64,000 nt of DNA from DASRHT01 sp035293765 (GTDB lineage Bacteria; Chloroflexota; Ktedonobacteria; Ktedonobacterales; Ktedonobacteraceae), in contig DATGMF010000031.1 of NCBI GenBank assembly GCA_035293765.1, positions 28,536 to 92,535 of the forward strand, given 5' to 3'. How positions within the stretch are numbered: the stretch's first letter is position 1; every line of letters starts with the position of its first letter. The position numbers were made by a program, and so were the translations under genes. Shown here one piece after another: positions 1 to 6,892 of the stretch. Under the pieces are notes generated by a model. It had not been told where the DNA came from. It saw nothing but the letters and a program-made list of their open reading frames with translations, and made no database searches.

Positions 1-2
1 CT

Positions 3-419
3 ATCGTCTGGTTTGACGCCTATGTGACGAACGTTGATCGGACTCCACGCAACACCAATATGCTGTTCTGGCATCAGCGATTGATGCTTATCGATCATGG
101 GTCGGCCCTCTACTTTCACCATATCGGCACAAATTATATGGAGCGTAGTCGTACACCATTCAAGCTCATCAAAGATCACGTTCTGCTGCCCGTGGCAAAC
201 TCTCTGGCCGAAGTTGATAGCGTTTTGAGAGCTCGCCTGACCCGTGAGTCATTGCAGGGGATCATTGATGTTATCCCTGACGCCTGGCTGATAGACGATC
301 CACAGTTTGCCGATCCAGGCGAGCGCCGCGCCGCTTATCTATCTTACCTGCTGGACCGCCTGGCTGCGTCCCATCTTTTTGTGGAGGAGGCGCTTTATGC
401 CCGCGCTCAGCTCTTATGA
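3..419 (+). CDS. HipA-like kinase, C-terminal part (cut by window start)
   Basis: The frame is open from the first bases of the window, so the gene begins upstream; a GTG at 24 lies inside the domain and is not the likely start. The visible part opens with WFDAYVTNVDRTPRNTNML, the Asp/Asn-rich metal-binding and catalytic-loop segment of HipA-like protein kinases, followed by LMLIDHGSAL, which resembles the DFG-like Mg-binding segment. The rest is a helical C-terminal lobe. HipA relatives phosphorylate protein targets such as tRNA synthetases, but the substrate here is unknown. The stop overlaps the start of the DUF3037 gene by 23 bases, so the two are translationally coupled; this pairing recurs in other bacteria. 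Family assignment is fairly secure, function is not. Confidence 0.75.
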   Translation: MVWFDAYVTNVDRTPRNTNMLFWHQRLMLIDHGSALYFHHIGTNYMERSRTPFKLIKDHVLLPVANSLAEVDSVLRARLTRESLQGIIDVIPDAWLIDDPQFADPGERRAAYLSYLLDRLAASHLFVEEALYARAQLL

Positions 420-783
420 TTATGCTATTATCCGCGTCGTTCCGCTTGTGGAGCGCGGCGAATGCATGAATGTCGGCGTGATTCTCTTTTGCCGCACACG
501 CCGCTTTCTTGATGCGCTGATCCACCTGGACGCACCGCGCCTCTTAGCCCTTGCTCCCGCTATCGACCTTGACGCTCTCCGCTGCCATCTAGATCAGATC
601 CCCCTGATCTGCCGTGGCGGAGCGGACGCGGGCGCCATCGGCCAGCTATCGCAGTCGGAGCGTTTCCACTGGCTCGTCTCTCCCCGCAGCACTATCATCC
701 AGACCTCCCCTGTCCACTCCGGCCTCTGCTCCGATCCAGTCGCCACCCTGCAACACCTGCTCAAAACACTGGTCCACTTATAG
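397..783 (+). CDS. DUF3037 family protein, partner of HipA-like kinase
   Basis: A 128-residue protein. The ATG at 397 is chosen because GGAGGAGG lies at 383-390 and because similarity begins at SSYDYAIIRVVPLVERGE, which with the following NVGVILFC is the typical DUF3037 start. DUF3037 proteins are small cytoplasmic proteins of unknown activity, often encoded next to a HipA-like kinase as here. The start lies inside the kinase gene (23-base overlap). By analogy with HipA-HipB it might be a modulator of the kinase, but nothing in the sequence shows DNA binding, so that is only a guess. Confidence 0.75.
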   Translation: MPALSSYDYAIIRVVPLVERGECMNVGVILFCRTRRFLDALIHLDAPRLLALAPAIDLDALRCHLDQIPLICRGGADAGAIGQLSQSERFHWLVSPRSTIIQTSPVHSGLCSDPVATLQHLLKTLVHL

Positions 784-812
784 CTTTGCATGCTTGCCGG
801 AAACTTCGTAAA

Positions 813-850
813 ATGTGGTAGGGACCCGCTTCAGCGGGTCCCTACCACAT
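813..850. repeat. Perfect 18-bp stem hairpin, family A palindromic repeat
   Basis: Bases 813-830 and 833-850 are exact reverse complements separated by TC. The core GGACCCGCT-TC-AGCGGGTCC has the same architecture as the hairpin at 59562-59581 (GGACGTGAT-TC-ATCACGTCC) and a decayed copy at 39237-39256. It follows the DUF3037 stop by about 30 bases and could also act as a terminator, although there is no T tract. Confidence 0.75.
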
Positions 851-953
851 TCACAGCAATTGCAGCATTAGTGGTATTGGATTATCTGAGGAAGCTTGCT
901 CAGTATGGAAAAATCAACCACATTCACAGCAATTGCAGCATTAGTGGTATTGG
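844..953. repeat. 37-bp direct repeat pair (844-880 and 917-953)
   Basis: The 37-base unit beginning ACCACATTCACAGCAATTGC occurs twice without mismatch, at 844-880 and 917-953, with a 73-base period. The first copy overlaps the right arm of the hairpin at 813-850. The arrangement looks like a local duplication beside a structured repeat. The rest of 784-1068 holds no gene I can support. Confidence 0.8.
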
Positions 954-1068
954 TGACGCTTTTTATATGGTAGAGAAACATTTCACTCTTTCAGGCGTGT
1001 TATACCCCGTAAAACATTGGTTAATCCAGACTTGATAAAGCGAGCAATAATGGGGAGGGACACATCAC

Positions 1069-1818
1069 ATGACAGGTAAATTACAGGATAAAGTGGCGCT
1101 CGTTACCGGCGCCTCCTCTGGCATTGGCGAAGCGACCGCCACGGCTTTAGCTGCCGAAGGCGCCCATGTCGCGGTTGCCGCGCGGCGCGTTGATCGATTG
1201 GACGCGCTGGTCAAACAGATCGAGCAGCATGGCGGCAAGGCGCTGCCAATCGCGGTTGATGTCGCGGACGAAGCTCAAGTTAATGCTATGGTGGAGCGGA
1301 CGCATTCAGATTTCGGACGGCTGGATATCCTGGTCAACAACGCTGGCGTGATGCTGCTTGGCCCGATTGAGGGCGCCAATACCGAGGAGTGGCGGCAAAT
1401 GGTGAACGTCAACGTGCTTGGCTTGATGTATGCCACCCATGCCGCGCTGCCCATTATGAAGCAGCAAAACAGCGGCCATATCGTCAACATATCCTCCGTT
1501 GCCGGTCGCACGGCGCGCGCGGGCAGCGGCGGCTACAATGTGACGAAATGGGGCGTGGTGGCCTTTTCGGAGGCGTTGCGCCAGGAGGTCTATCAGCAGC
1601 ATATTCGCGTGACGACGATTGAGCCGGGCGCGGTCGCGACTGAGTTGACTGAGCATATCACCGACGACACGGCCAGGAAAGAGCTGGCAGGATGGCTTCA
1701 GTCGATCACTCCGCTCGAAAGCGAAGATATCGCGGCAGCAGTCCTCTATGCCGTCACGCAGCCTCCTCGCGTCGATGTCAACGAAATTTTGATTCGGCCA
1801 ACCAGTCAGGAGCGATAA
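1069..1818 (+). CDS. SDR-family NAD(P)-dependent oxidoreductase
   Basis: A 249-residue classical short-chain dehydrogenase/reductase, the normal length for the family. It shows the cofactor motif TGASSGIGEA near residue 14, NNAG near 90, the catalytic Ser in NISSVAGR near 140 and the YNVTK (YxxxK) pair near 155. The stretch AARRVDRLDAL after beta-2 has arginines that favour NADP(H). A GGGGAGGG sequence precedes the ATG. It resembles the YdfG/serine-dehydrogenase-like group that acts on small hydroxy acids or ketones, but the substrate cannot be read from the sequence. It stands alone, with intergenic repeats on both sides. Confidence 0.9.
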   Translation: MTGKLQDKVALVTGASSGIGEATATALAAEGAHVAVAARRVDRLDALVKQIEQHGGKALPIAVDVADEAQVNAMVERTHSDFGRLDILVNNAGVMLLGPIEGANTEEWRQMVNVNVLGLMYATHAALPIMKQQNSGHIVNISSVAGRTARAGSGGYNVTKWGVVAFSEALRQEVYQQHIRVTTIEPGAVATELTEHITDDTARKELAGWLQSITPLESEDIAAAVLYAVTQPPRVDVNEILIRPTSQER

Positions 1819-1931
1819 AAGGGAAAAGCCGCCGAGAAAGGCCGGGCAGGCGAGTAACTCGTTGCGTAATTACATGTGGTATTATGCAATAAGAGTTTGC
1901 TCGCCATGCTATTCCTTGTAGACAACTGTAG

Positions 1932-2016
1932 GGGCCTTCCTTACAGCCGACCTGAGCGCAGCTAGATGCGAGAGCAGCGTTGGTCGGCTGAATACCCAGG
2001 AAGGGCTGGCCCCTGC
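1932..2016. repeat. Nested palindromic repeat, families B and D
   Basis: An outer arm pair (GGGGCC / GGCCCC, roughly 1931-1936 and 2006-2012) encloses a family D hairpin with arms CAGCCGACC at 1944-1952 and GGTCGGCTG at 1982-1990. A near-copy at 57946-57999 has CAGACGACC / GGTCGTCTG: the C-G pair is replaced by A-T on both arms, so pairing is kept. The remainder of 1819-2152 contains only a short direct repeat (CAGGTTGTTGTT at 2022 and 2036) ahead of the peroxiredoxin gene. Confidence 0.7.
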
Positions 2017-2152
2017 CCTATCAGGTTGTTGTTGCCAGGTTGTTGTTTGGAACGAGCGTACTTTCCGGCTCCATCGAAAAATCAACCTGTTTATTTATTT
2101 GCTACCGCTAAAGGTAATTGTCGTCCACCTGATTGAGTTGAAAGGATTTACG

Positions 2153-2656
2153 ATGAGTGCATCAGATAGTCAGAAGCAGCCGACAAAGGGGAAGGTGCAG
2201 GTAGGGGACCAGGCTCCAGATTTTACTCTCCCCACCCTCTCGGGAAAGCAGGTGAGCCTGAGCGAATTTCTTGGCAAGAAAGACATCGTCTTATACTTTT
2301 ATCCAAAAGACAACACTCCCGGCTGCACGGCAGAGGCATGCGCCTTCCGCGATAGCTATGAGACCTTCAAGGACGCGGGCGCCGAAGTCATTGGCGTCAG
2401 CTCCGATTCAGTAGCATCGCATGAGCAATTTGCCAAACAGCATCGTCTCCCCTTTGTGCTGTTGAGCGATGCCGGCGGCGCTGTGAGAAAGCTGTACGGC
2501 GTCCCTGCTACCCTGGGCCTGTTGCCAGGACGCGTGACTTATGTGATCGACAAACAGGGCATTGTGCGCTACATTTTTAACTCGTTACTGGGAGCCGAGA
2601 AACACGTCTCCGAGGCGCTTAAAACGCTCCAATCGTTTCAAGAAACCAACGCTTGA
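2153..2656 (+). CDS. bcp: Peroxiredoxin, bacterioferritin co-migratory protein (BCP/PrxQ) type
   Basis: A thiol peroxidase of 167 residues that reduces H2O2 and organic hydroperoxides in the cytoplasm. The ATG at 2153 is chosen over an upstream in-frame TTG at 2099 because AAAGGA precedes it and because family similarity starts around VGDQAPDFTLPTLSG. The peroxidatic and resolving cysteines are C58 and C63 in TPGCTAEACAFRD, the CxxxxC spacing of the atypical two-cysteine PrxQ subgroup. The thioredoxin fold is complete to the C-terminal helix. It is monocistronic, with a repeat upstream and a hairpin about 50 bases after the stop. Confidence 0.93.
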   Translation: MSASDSQKQPTKGKVQVGDQAPDFTLPTLSGKQVSLSEFLGKKDIVLYFYPKDNTPGCTAEACAFRDSYETFKDAGAEVIGVSSDSVASHEQFAKQHRLPFVLLSDAGGAVRKLYGVPATLGLLPGRVTYVIDKQGIVRYIFNSLLGAEKHVSEALKTLQSFQETNA

Positions 2657-2706
2657 ACCACCTTCCTGCTGCTTAAACAACCATCCAACCACATACTCGC
2701 ATAAAG

Positions 2707-2740
2707 AGGCCGGGGAACGAAATGCTCGCTCCCTGGCCTC
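2707..2740 (+). terminator. Hairpin after peroxiredoxin gene
   Basis: AGGCCGGGGAACGA at 2707 pairs with TCGCTCCCTGGCCT ending at 2740, with one wobble and one mismatch and a short loop. It lies about 50 bases after the peroxiredoxin stop. The following CTGTCACTTCTCTCC is pyrimidine-rich rather than a clean T tract, so termination is likely but not certain. Confidence 0.5.
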
Positions 2741-2801
2741 CTGTCACTTCTCTCCGTTAACATGATCTTAGCCATTATTTAACATAACTATGGTAACATT
2801 G

Positions 2802-2828
2802 TAGGGGCAGGGCTTGCCCCTGCCCAAA
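2802..2828. repeat. Family B palindromic repeat (GTAGGGGCAGGGCTTGCCCC)
   Basis: GGGGCA pairs with TGCCCC, and GGGCAG with CTGCCC. Close relatives occur at 46009-46030, inside the composites at 1932 and 39008, at 4656-4683 and near 63268. The element lies about 95 bases upstream of the phosphoesterase start. Confidence 0.6.
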
Positions 2829-2922
2829 AACGCGCATCTACCCAAAAACGTACACCGGCCAGGAAACACGCGTAAGACGTGCGTAAAGGAAAGCGTCAAA
2901 GAACAAGAATGGAGGGAATCAT

Positions 2923-4443
2923 TTGAAGATTTTGCGAATCAGGAACATCATGATCGCCGTGTCAATACTGGCGATTTTGCTGTTTAGCTCTGCTGCCGCA
3001 GCGGCATCACCTGCCAATAATCGTGCGGGGACGGCGACTCCGATTAAACATCTGGTGGTGATATTTCAGGAAAATGTCTCGTTTGATCACTATTTCGGTA
3101 CTTATCCCTTCGCTTTAAACCCAGCCGGGGAGCCGCGCTTCCAGGCGTCGTCCGATACCCCTTCGGTCAATGGACTGAGCCCGGCGCTGCTTACCAGCAA
3201 TCCCAACGCCGCCAATCCTCAGCGGCTCGACCGCTCTCAACCCATCACCTGCGACCAGGATCACACCTACACGGATGAGCAGAAAGCCTTCGATCATGGG
3301 TTGATGGATAAATTTATTGAGTCGGTGAGCGGCGGCGGCTGTACCGACAAAACCACGGTGATGGACTATTACGATGGCAACACCGTGACGGCCCTCTGGA
3401 ACTATGCGCAGCACTTTGCGATGAGCGATAATTCCTTTAGCTCCACCTTCGGTCCCTCTGCGCCGGGGGCGATCAATCTGATCTCCGGTCAGACTCACGG
3501 TGTTACTCCTGCCGCGATCCCTGGTCTGGTTTCTAACGGTACCCTCATTGGCGACGCTCGCCCTTTCTTCGATGCCTGCTCTAAAGGTCCGACCGTTGCA
3601 TTGAGTGGCACGAACGTCGGCGACCTTTTGAATGCGCAGGGGGTCACCTGGGGCTGGTTTCAGGGCGGCTTCCGTCCATCTTCGGTTGTCAACGGCGTTG
3701 TGACCTGTGGCACTGCCCATCAGAACGTCGGAGGCGCAACCATCACCGATTATATCCCCCATCATGAGCCGTTCCAGTACTATCAGTCAACCGCCAATCC
3801 TAATCACCTGCCCCCTTCGTCTGTGGCGATGATTGGCAAAACCGACCAGGCAAACCACCAGTACGACCTTTCAGACTTCTGGGCCGCCGCCGATTCTGGT
3901 CATATGCCTGCGGTGAGCTTCCTGAAAGCGCGTGCCTTCCAGGATGGTCACGCCGGCTACTCGGACCCTCTCGACGAGCAAAACTTCCTGGTGGATACGA
4001 TCAACCACTTGCAGAAGCTACCGACCTGGCGCGATACCGCCGTGGTAATCGCTTACGACGACTCCGACGGCTGGTATGACCATGTGATTGGTCCCATTGT
4101 GAACCATTCCAGCGATCCCAATGATGCCCTGACCGGCCCCGGGCAGTGCGGCGTCGCCCGCGTGGGCGCATTCGAGGGACGCTGTGGCTATGGCCCGCGC
4201 CAGCCTTTGCTGGTCATCTCTCCCTTTGCTAAAGAGAACTTTGTCGATCATTCGGTGACGGATCAAAGCTCAATTCTGCGCTTCATCGAGGATAATTGGA
4301 AGCTCGGTCGCATTGGCAACCAGTCATTCGACGCCATTGCCGGCAGCCTGAACAATATGTTCAATTTCTCGCGTGACGACGAAGCTGGCAAATTGTTCCT
4401 GAACCCTTCAACCGGCGAAGTTGTCCAGCACGGCGACGATTAG
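2923..4443 (+). CDS. Secreted phosphoesterase (phospholipase C / acid phosphatase family)
   Basis: A 506-residue enzyme of the alkaline-phosphatase-like superfamily branch that holds bacterial phosphatidylcholine phospholipase C and acid phosphatase A. The TTG start has GGAGGG eight bases upstream, and the first 35 residues form a signal peptide (basic start, hydrophobic core, AAAAASPA). The nucleophile-region motif VVIFQENVSFDHYFGTYP lies near residue 45. Further metal-binding segments are KARAFQDGHAGYSDP near 330, IAYDDSDGWYDH near 378 and GPRQPLLVISPFAK near 425. It probably acts outside the membrane to release phosphate from phospholipid heads or phosphate esters. It is a single gene with no visible Pho box. 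Confidence 0.88.
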   Translation: MKILRIRNIMIAVSILAILLFSSAAAAASPANNRAGTATPIKHLVVIFQENVSFDHYFGTYPFALNPAGEPRFQASSDTPSVNGLSPALLTSNPNAANPQRLDRSQPITCDQDHTYTDEQKAFDHGLMDKFIESVSGGGCTDKTTVMDYYDGNTVTALWNYAQHFAMSDNSFSSTFGPSAPGAINLISGQTHGVTPAAIPGLVSNGTLIGDARPFFDACSKGPTVALSGTNVGDLLNAQGVTWGWFQGGFRPSSVVNGVVTCGTAHQNVGGATITDYIPHHEPFQYYQSTANPNHLPPSSVAMIGKTDQANHQYDLSDFWAAADSGHMPAVSFLKARAFQDGHAGYSDPLDEQNFLVDTINHLQKLPTWRDTAVVIAYDDSDGWYDHVIGPIVNHSSDPNDALTGPGQCGVARVGAFEGRCGYGPRQPLLVISPFAKENFVDHSVTDQSSILRFIEDNWKLGRIGNQSFDAIAGSLNNMFNFSRDDEAGKLFLNPSTGEVVQHGDD

Positions 4444-4510
4444 TGTACCCGTAGAAACGTGATTGATCACATATACTGTGGAAACATGTTCGCTATGGCG
4501 TCTGGTTGAT

Positions 4511-4600
4511 CGCCCAGCCGTTGGCCCATCAATGGTGGCACCGCAGCAGGGCAACCGCGAGGGATTGCCCCTACCCAGACGCCCAGCCGTTGGCCCATCA
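4511..4600. repeat. 21-bp direct repeats in GC-rich intergenic region
   Basis: CGCCCAGCCGTTGGCCCATCA-type units occur at 4511-4531 and 4580-4600, exact over 21 bases, 69 bases apart. Between and after them lie family B fragments (GGGATTGCCCCTACCC near 4561 and GGGTAGGGGCAATGCC near 4655). The region separates the phosphoesterase gene from the end of the convergent P450 gene; no coding capacity is apparent. Confidence 0.65.
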
Positions 4601-4724
4601 CCCCCTCGGCCCTGTGGCGGTGCCCGCGATGGTGGATGATGGCAGGATCGGATGGGTAGGGGCAATGCCTTGCGCTTGCCCTGTGCCGGTGCTCCCCCCT
4701 ATGGGAGCGACAGCAATTGGTAAT

Positions 4725-5969
4725 TTACCGCTGTGGGCGAAACTCTACCGGCAACGATAGCAGTCCGCGTAGCGAATAGTTCGGGCGGAATTCAGGTTTT
4801 TCGACCGTCATTTTGAGGTCCTGCAAGCGCCTGACGATGGTATCAAAGGCGACCTGACTTTCCAGGCGAGCCAGGGCGGCCCCAATGCAGTAGTGAATGC
4901 CATACCCAAAGCCAAGTGAGCGACCAGGAGGCCGGTTGATATCCAGCTTTTCTGGATCGGGAAACTTTTCGGGGTCGCGGTTGGCCGCTCCGACCATTAG
5001 ATAGATGCTGCTATCTTTAGGAATATCGATCCCTCTGATGGTCACATCCTGTTTGACCTGGCGAGCGAGCGTATGCACCGGGCTGACGTAGCGCAGCAGC
5101 TCCTCGACTGCCGCAGGCGTTTTGGCTGGATCGGCGCGCAGCTGCGCTAACTGCTCGGGATTTTGCAGCAGGTAAGAGAGGCCGACGGCGATCAGATTAG
5201 CGGTAGTTTCGTGACCGGCGAAGAGCAGAAAGTTGGTCGCGATCACAATTTCATCTTCGCTCAGCATATCGCCATTTTCTTCGGCCAGCACCATCTTGGT
5301 GAGCAGGTCTTCGCCTGGGTGCTTGCGTCGTTCCGTCATCAAGCTTTTGAGGTAGGTCGAGACATCGTTGAAGATGCCGGCCAGCTTTTGCCAGTTCTCG
5401 CCGCCCGCGAAGAGGATTGTGGCGACAAATTCATTGATGGCGTCCGCGCTGGCCTTGATATAGGGGCGCCCGCTTCTCGGAATACCCAGCAGATCGAGGA
5501 TCACGTTAGAGGGTAGAGGATAGGCCAGATCGGCCACAACATCCATTTGACCCTCCGCTATCCGTTGATCGATTAATTCATCGACCAGTTTCTGGATCGT
5601 CGGTCGGAACGACTCCAGCATGCGAGGAGTGAACGTTTTCATCATCAGGGTGCGCTGCCGCGTATGGCCCGGGGGGTCCATGCCCTGTAGATTATAGGCG
5701 AGAAAAGGTACGATCTGCTTCAGATACTGGCTCTTCTCATCTTCGTCGGTAAAGCCGACGCGCTCTGGCATGGCTGACCAGATATCGGAAGAAAAGCGCC
5801 GATGGTCAGAAAAGACCATATGCACGTCATCGTATCTGGTGAGCATAAAGCAATTGAACATCGGGTTCCAGTGTACAGGTTCATGCTCCCTCAGATACGA
5901 GTAGACCGGGTAAGGATCTTGAATGGTTGCGAAAAAATTGTCTAGCTCCAGCGTTGTTTCTGCCGTCAT
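4725..5969 (-). CDS. Cytochrome P450 no. 1
   Basis: A soluble bacterial class I P450 of 414 residues. The ATG at 5969 is preferred to an upstream start at 6029 because GGAGGG lies seven bases before it and P450 similarity begins a few residues later (DPYPVYSYLREHEPVHW). Visible elements are the I-helix oxygen-activation motif FAGHETTAN, the K-helix ExxR in EELLRYVSP, and the heme-binding loop FGYGIHYCIGAALAR with ligand C361. It resembles CYP107/CYP109-like monooxygenases of secondary metabolism or xenobiotic turnover; the substrate is unknown. No ferredoxin or reductase adjoins it; the nearest ferredoxin is at 34150-34392. It is divergent from the 2H phosphoesterase gene. Confidence 0.93.
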   Translation of the reverse strand: MTAETTLELDNFFATIQDPYPVYSYLREHEPVHWNPMFNCFMLTRYDDVHMVFSDHRRFSSDIWSAMPERVGFTDEDEKSQYLKQIVPFLAYNLQGMDPPGHTRQRTLMMKTFTPRMLESFRPTIQKLVDELIDQRIAEGQMDVVADLAYPLPSNVILDLLGIPRSGRPYIKASADAINEFVATILFAGGENWQKLAGIFNDVSTYLKSLMTERRKHPGEDLLTKMVLAEENGDMLSEDEIVIATNFLLFAGHETTANLIAVGLSYLLQNPEQLAQLRADPAKTPAAVEELLRYVSPVHTLARQVKQDVTIRGIDIPKDSSIYLMVGAANRDPEKFPDPEKLDINRPPGRSLGFGYGIHYCIGAALARLESQVAFDTIVRRLQDLKMTVEKPEFRPNYSLRGLLSLPVEFRPQR

Positions 5970-6030
5970 GATGTTCCCTCCATGCCTGATCGACGGTGAT
6001 CTTGTAACCACCAGAACGAGGTATATCATC

Positions 6031-6059
6031 TTATAACATCAATACTATCTCATGGACAA
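6031..6059 (-). promoter_or_regulatory. Candidate sigma-70-type promoter of P450 no. 1
   Basis: On the minus strand, TTGTCC (6059-6054) and TTATAA (6036-6031) are separated by 17 bases, giving a predicted transcription start about 55 bases before the ATG at 5969. The match was found by eye only. Confidence 0.45.
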
Positions 6060-6172
6060 CCGTATTGCAAAGCCAGAACTTCTCGCAACTCAGCCTCAAA
6101 ACATATGCTATACTTGAGCATAATCACACAATTCAATTGCTGGCGTAAAATGGGATAGGAGCAACAATCTGC

Positions 6173-6892
6173 ATGCCAAAGTTCGCGGTGTACTACGTGC
6201 CTGAGCCCGAAGACGAATTTTATCTTCTGGGTAGCTCTCTGCTTGGCTATGATGTCCGCGCACGCCAGGAAGTGCCGCTCCCCTCCGATCTCCAGGCGCA
6301 ATTTGCACAGCTCCAGAGCGCAGCGGAGTGGACCGTTCACGCGCGCCCCTTTGGCTTGCATCTTACTATCACCGATTCGCTAACCTGCGATTGGGCGGCA
6401 CTGCCAAAAGTTGAGCGCGAACTGGAGGAATTGCTTGCATGCTTTGACCCTGCTCATCCATTTACATTGCAGCGCCGCGAAGATACTCCGGTAGCGAGCT
6501 GGGGCAAGCCGGGGAAGCTGAGCATGGTGCTCCTCTACGAGCCGAACGAGTATTTGCGCATATTGCATACGCTACTGGTGGCTCGCATCAACTCGTTCGG
6601 CACGGGGTCGGGCTATCTCCAGAGCTATCTTGCTCATCCCCGTAAACATGAGATGCCATCGCATCGCGCGCAACAGATTCGCCTGTTCTACAGCCCGACC
6701 GTGCTGGACAACTGGACGCCCCACTTCACCATCTTTAATCCCTATACCGGCGCTGAACCTGAGCAGATCGCAGCAATGCTCACCAATATCTTCGCGCCGT
6801 TCAAACGCTTTACCTTGCGCTCCATCTGCCTCTTCCTCCTGCGCGACGAGCAGTCATCATGGCAGATTTATCGCGAGTTCCAGTTGCCCTAA
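6173..6892 (+). CDS. DUF1045-like 2H phosphoesterase superfamily protein
   Basis: A 239-residue protein. The two HxT/S motifs that define the 2H (LigT-like) phosphoesterase fold are present: LHLTITD near residue 64 and PHFTIFNP near 184. The N-terminus FAVYYVPEPEDEF and the following GSSLLGYD match the DUF1045 group, which often accompanies phosphonate (phn) genes as a presumed cyclic-phosphate esterase. No phosphonate genes are seen here, so its role may be another cyclic phosphodiester or RNA end. AGGAG precedes the ATG by about 11 bases. The stop overlaps the end of the convergent permease gene by four bases. Confidence 0.75.
   Translation: MPKFAVYYVPEPEDEFYLLGSSLLGYDVRARQEVPLPSDLQAQFAQLQSAAEWTVHARPFGLHLTITDSLTCDWAALPKVERELEELLACFDPAHPFTLQRREDTPVASWGKPGKLSMVLLYEPNEYLRILHTLLVARINSFGTGSGYLQSYLAHPRKHEMPSHRAQQIRLFYSPTVLDNWTPHFTIFNPYTGAEPEQIAAMLTNIFAPFKRFTLRSICLFLLRDEQSSWQIYREFQLP

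Noticed and set aside
1862..1889. TTGCGTAAT / ATTATGCAA inverted repeat as an operator
   Set aside because: One mismatch, a 10-base spacer and a position after the SDR stop with no promoter nearby; more likely part of a weak terminator.
3115..3765. 216-codon open frame on the minus strand inside the phosphoesterase gene
   Set aside because: It lies antisense to a well-supported secreted enzyme, with no motif and a composition explained by the GC-rich codons of the real gene.
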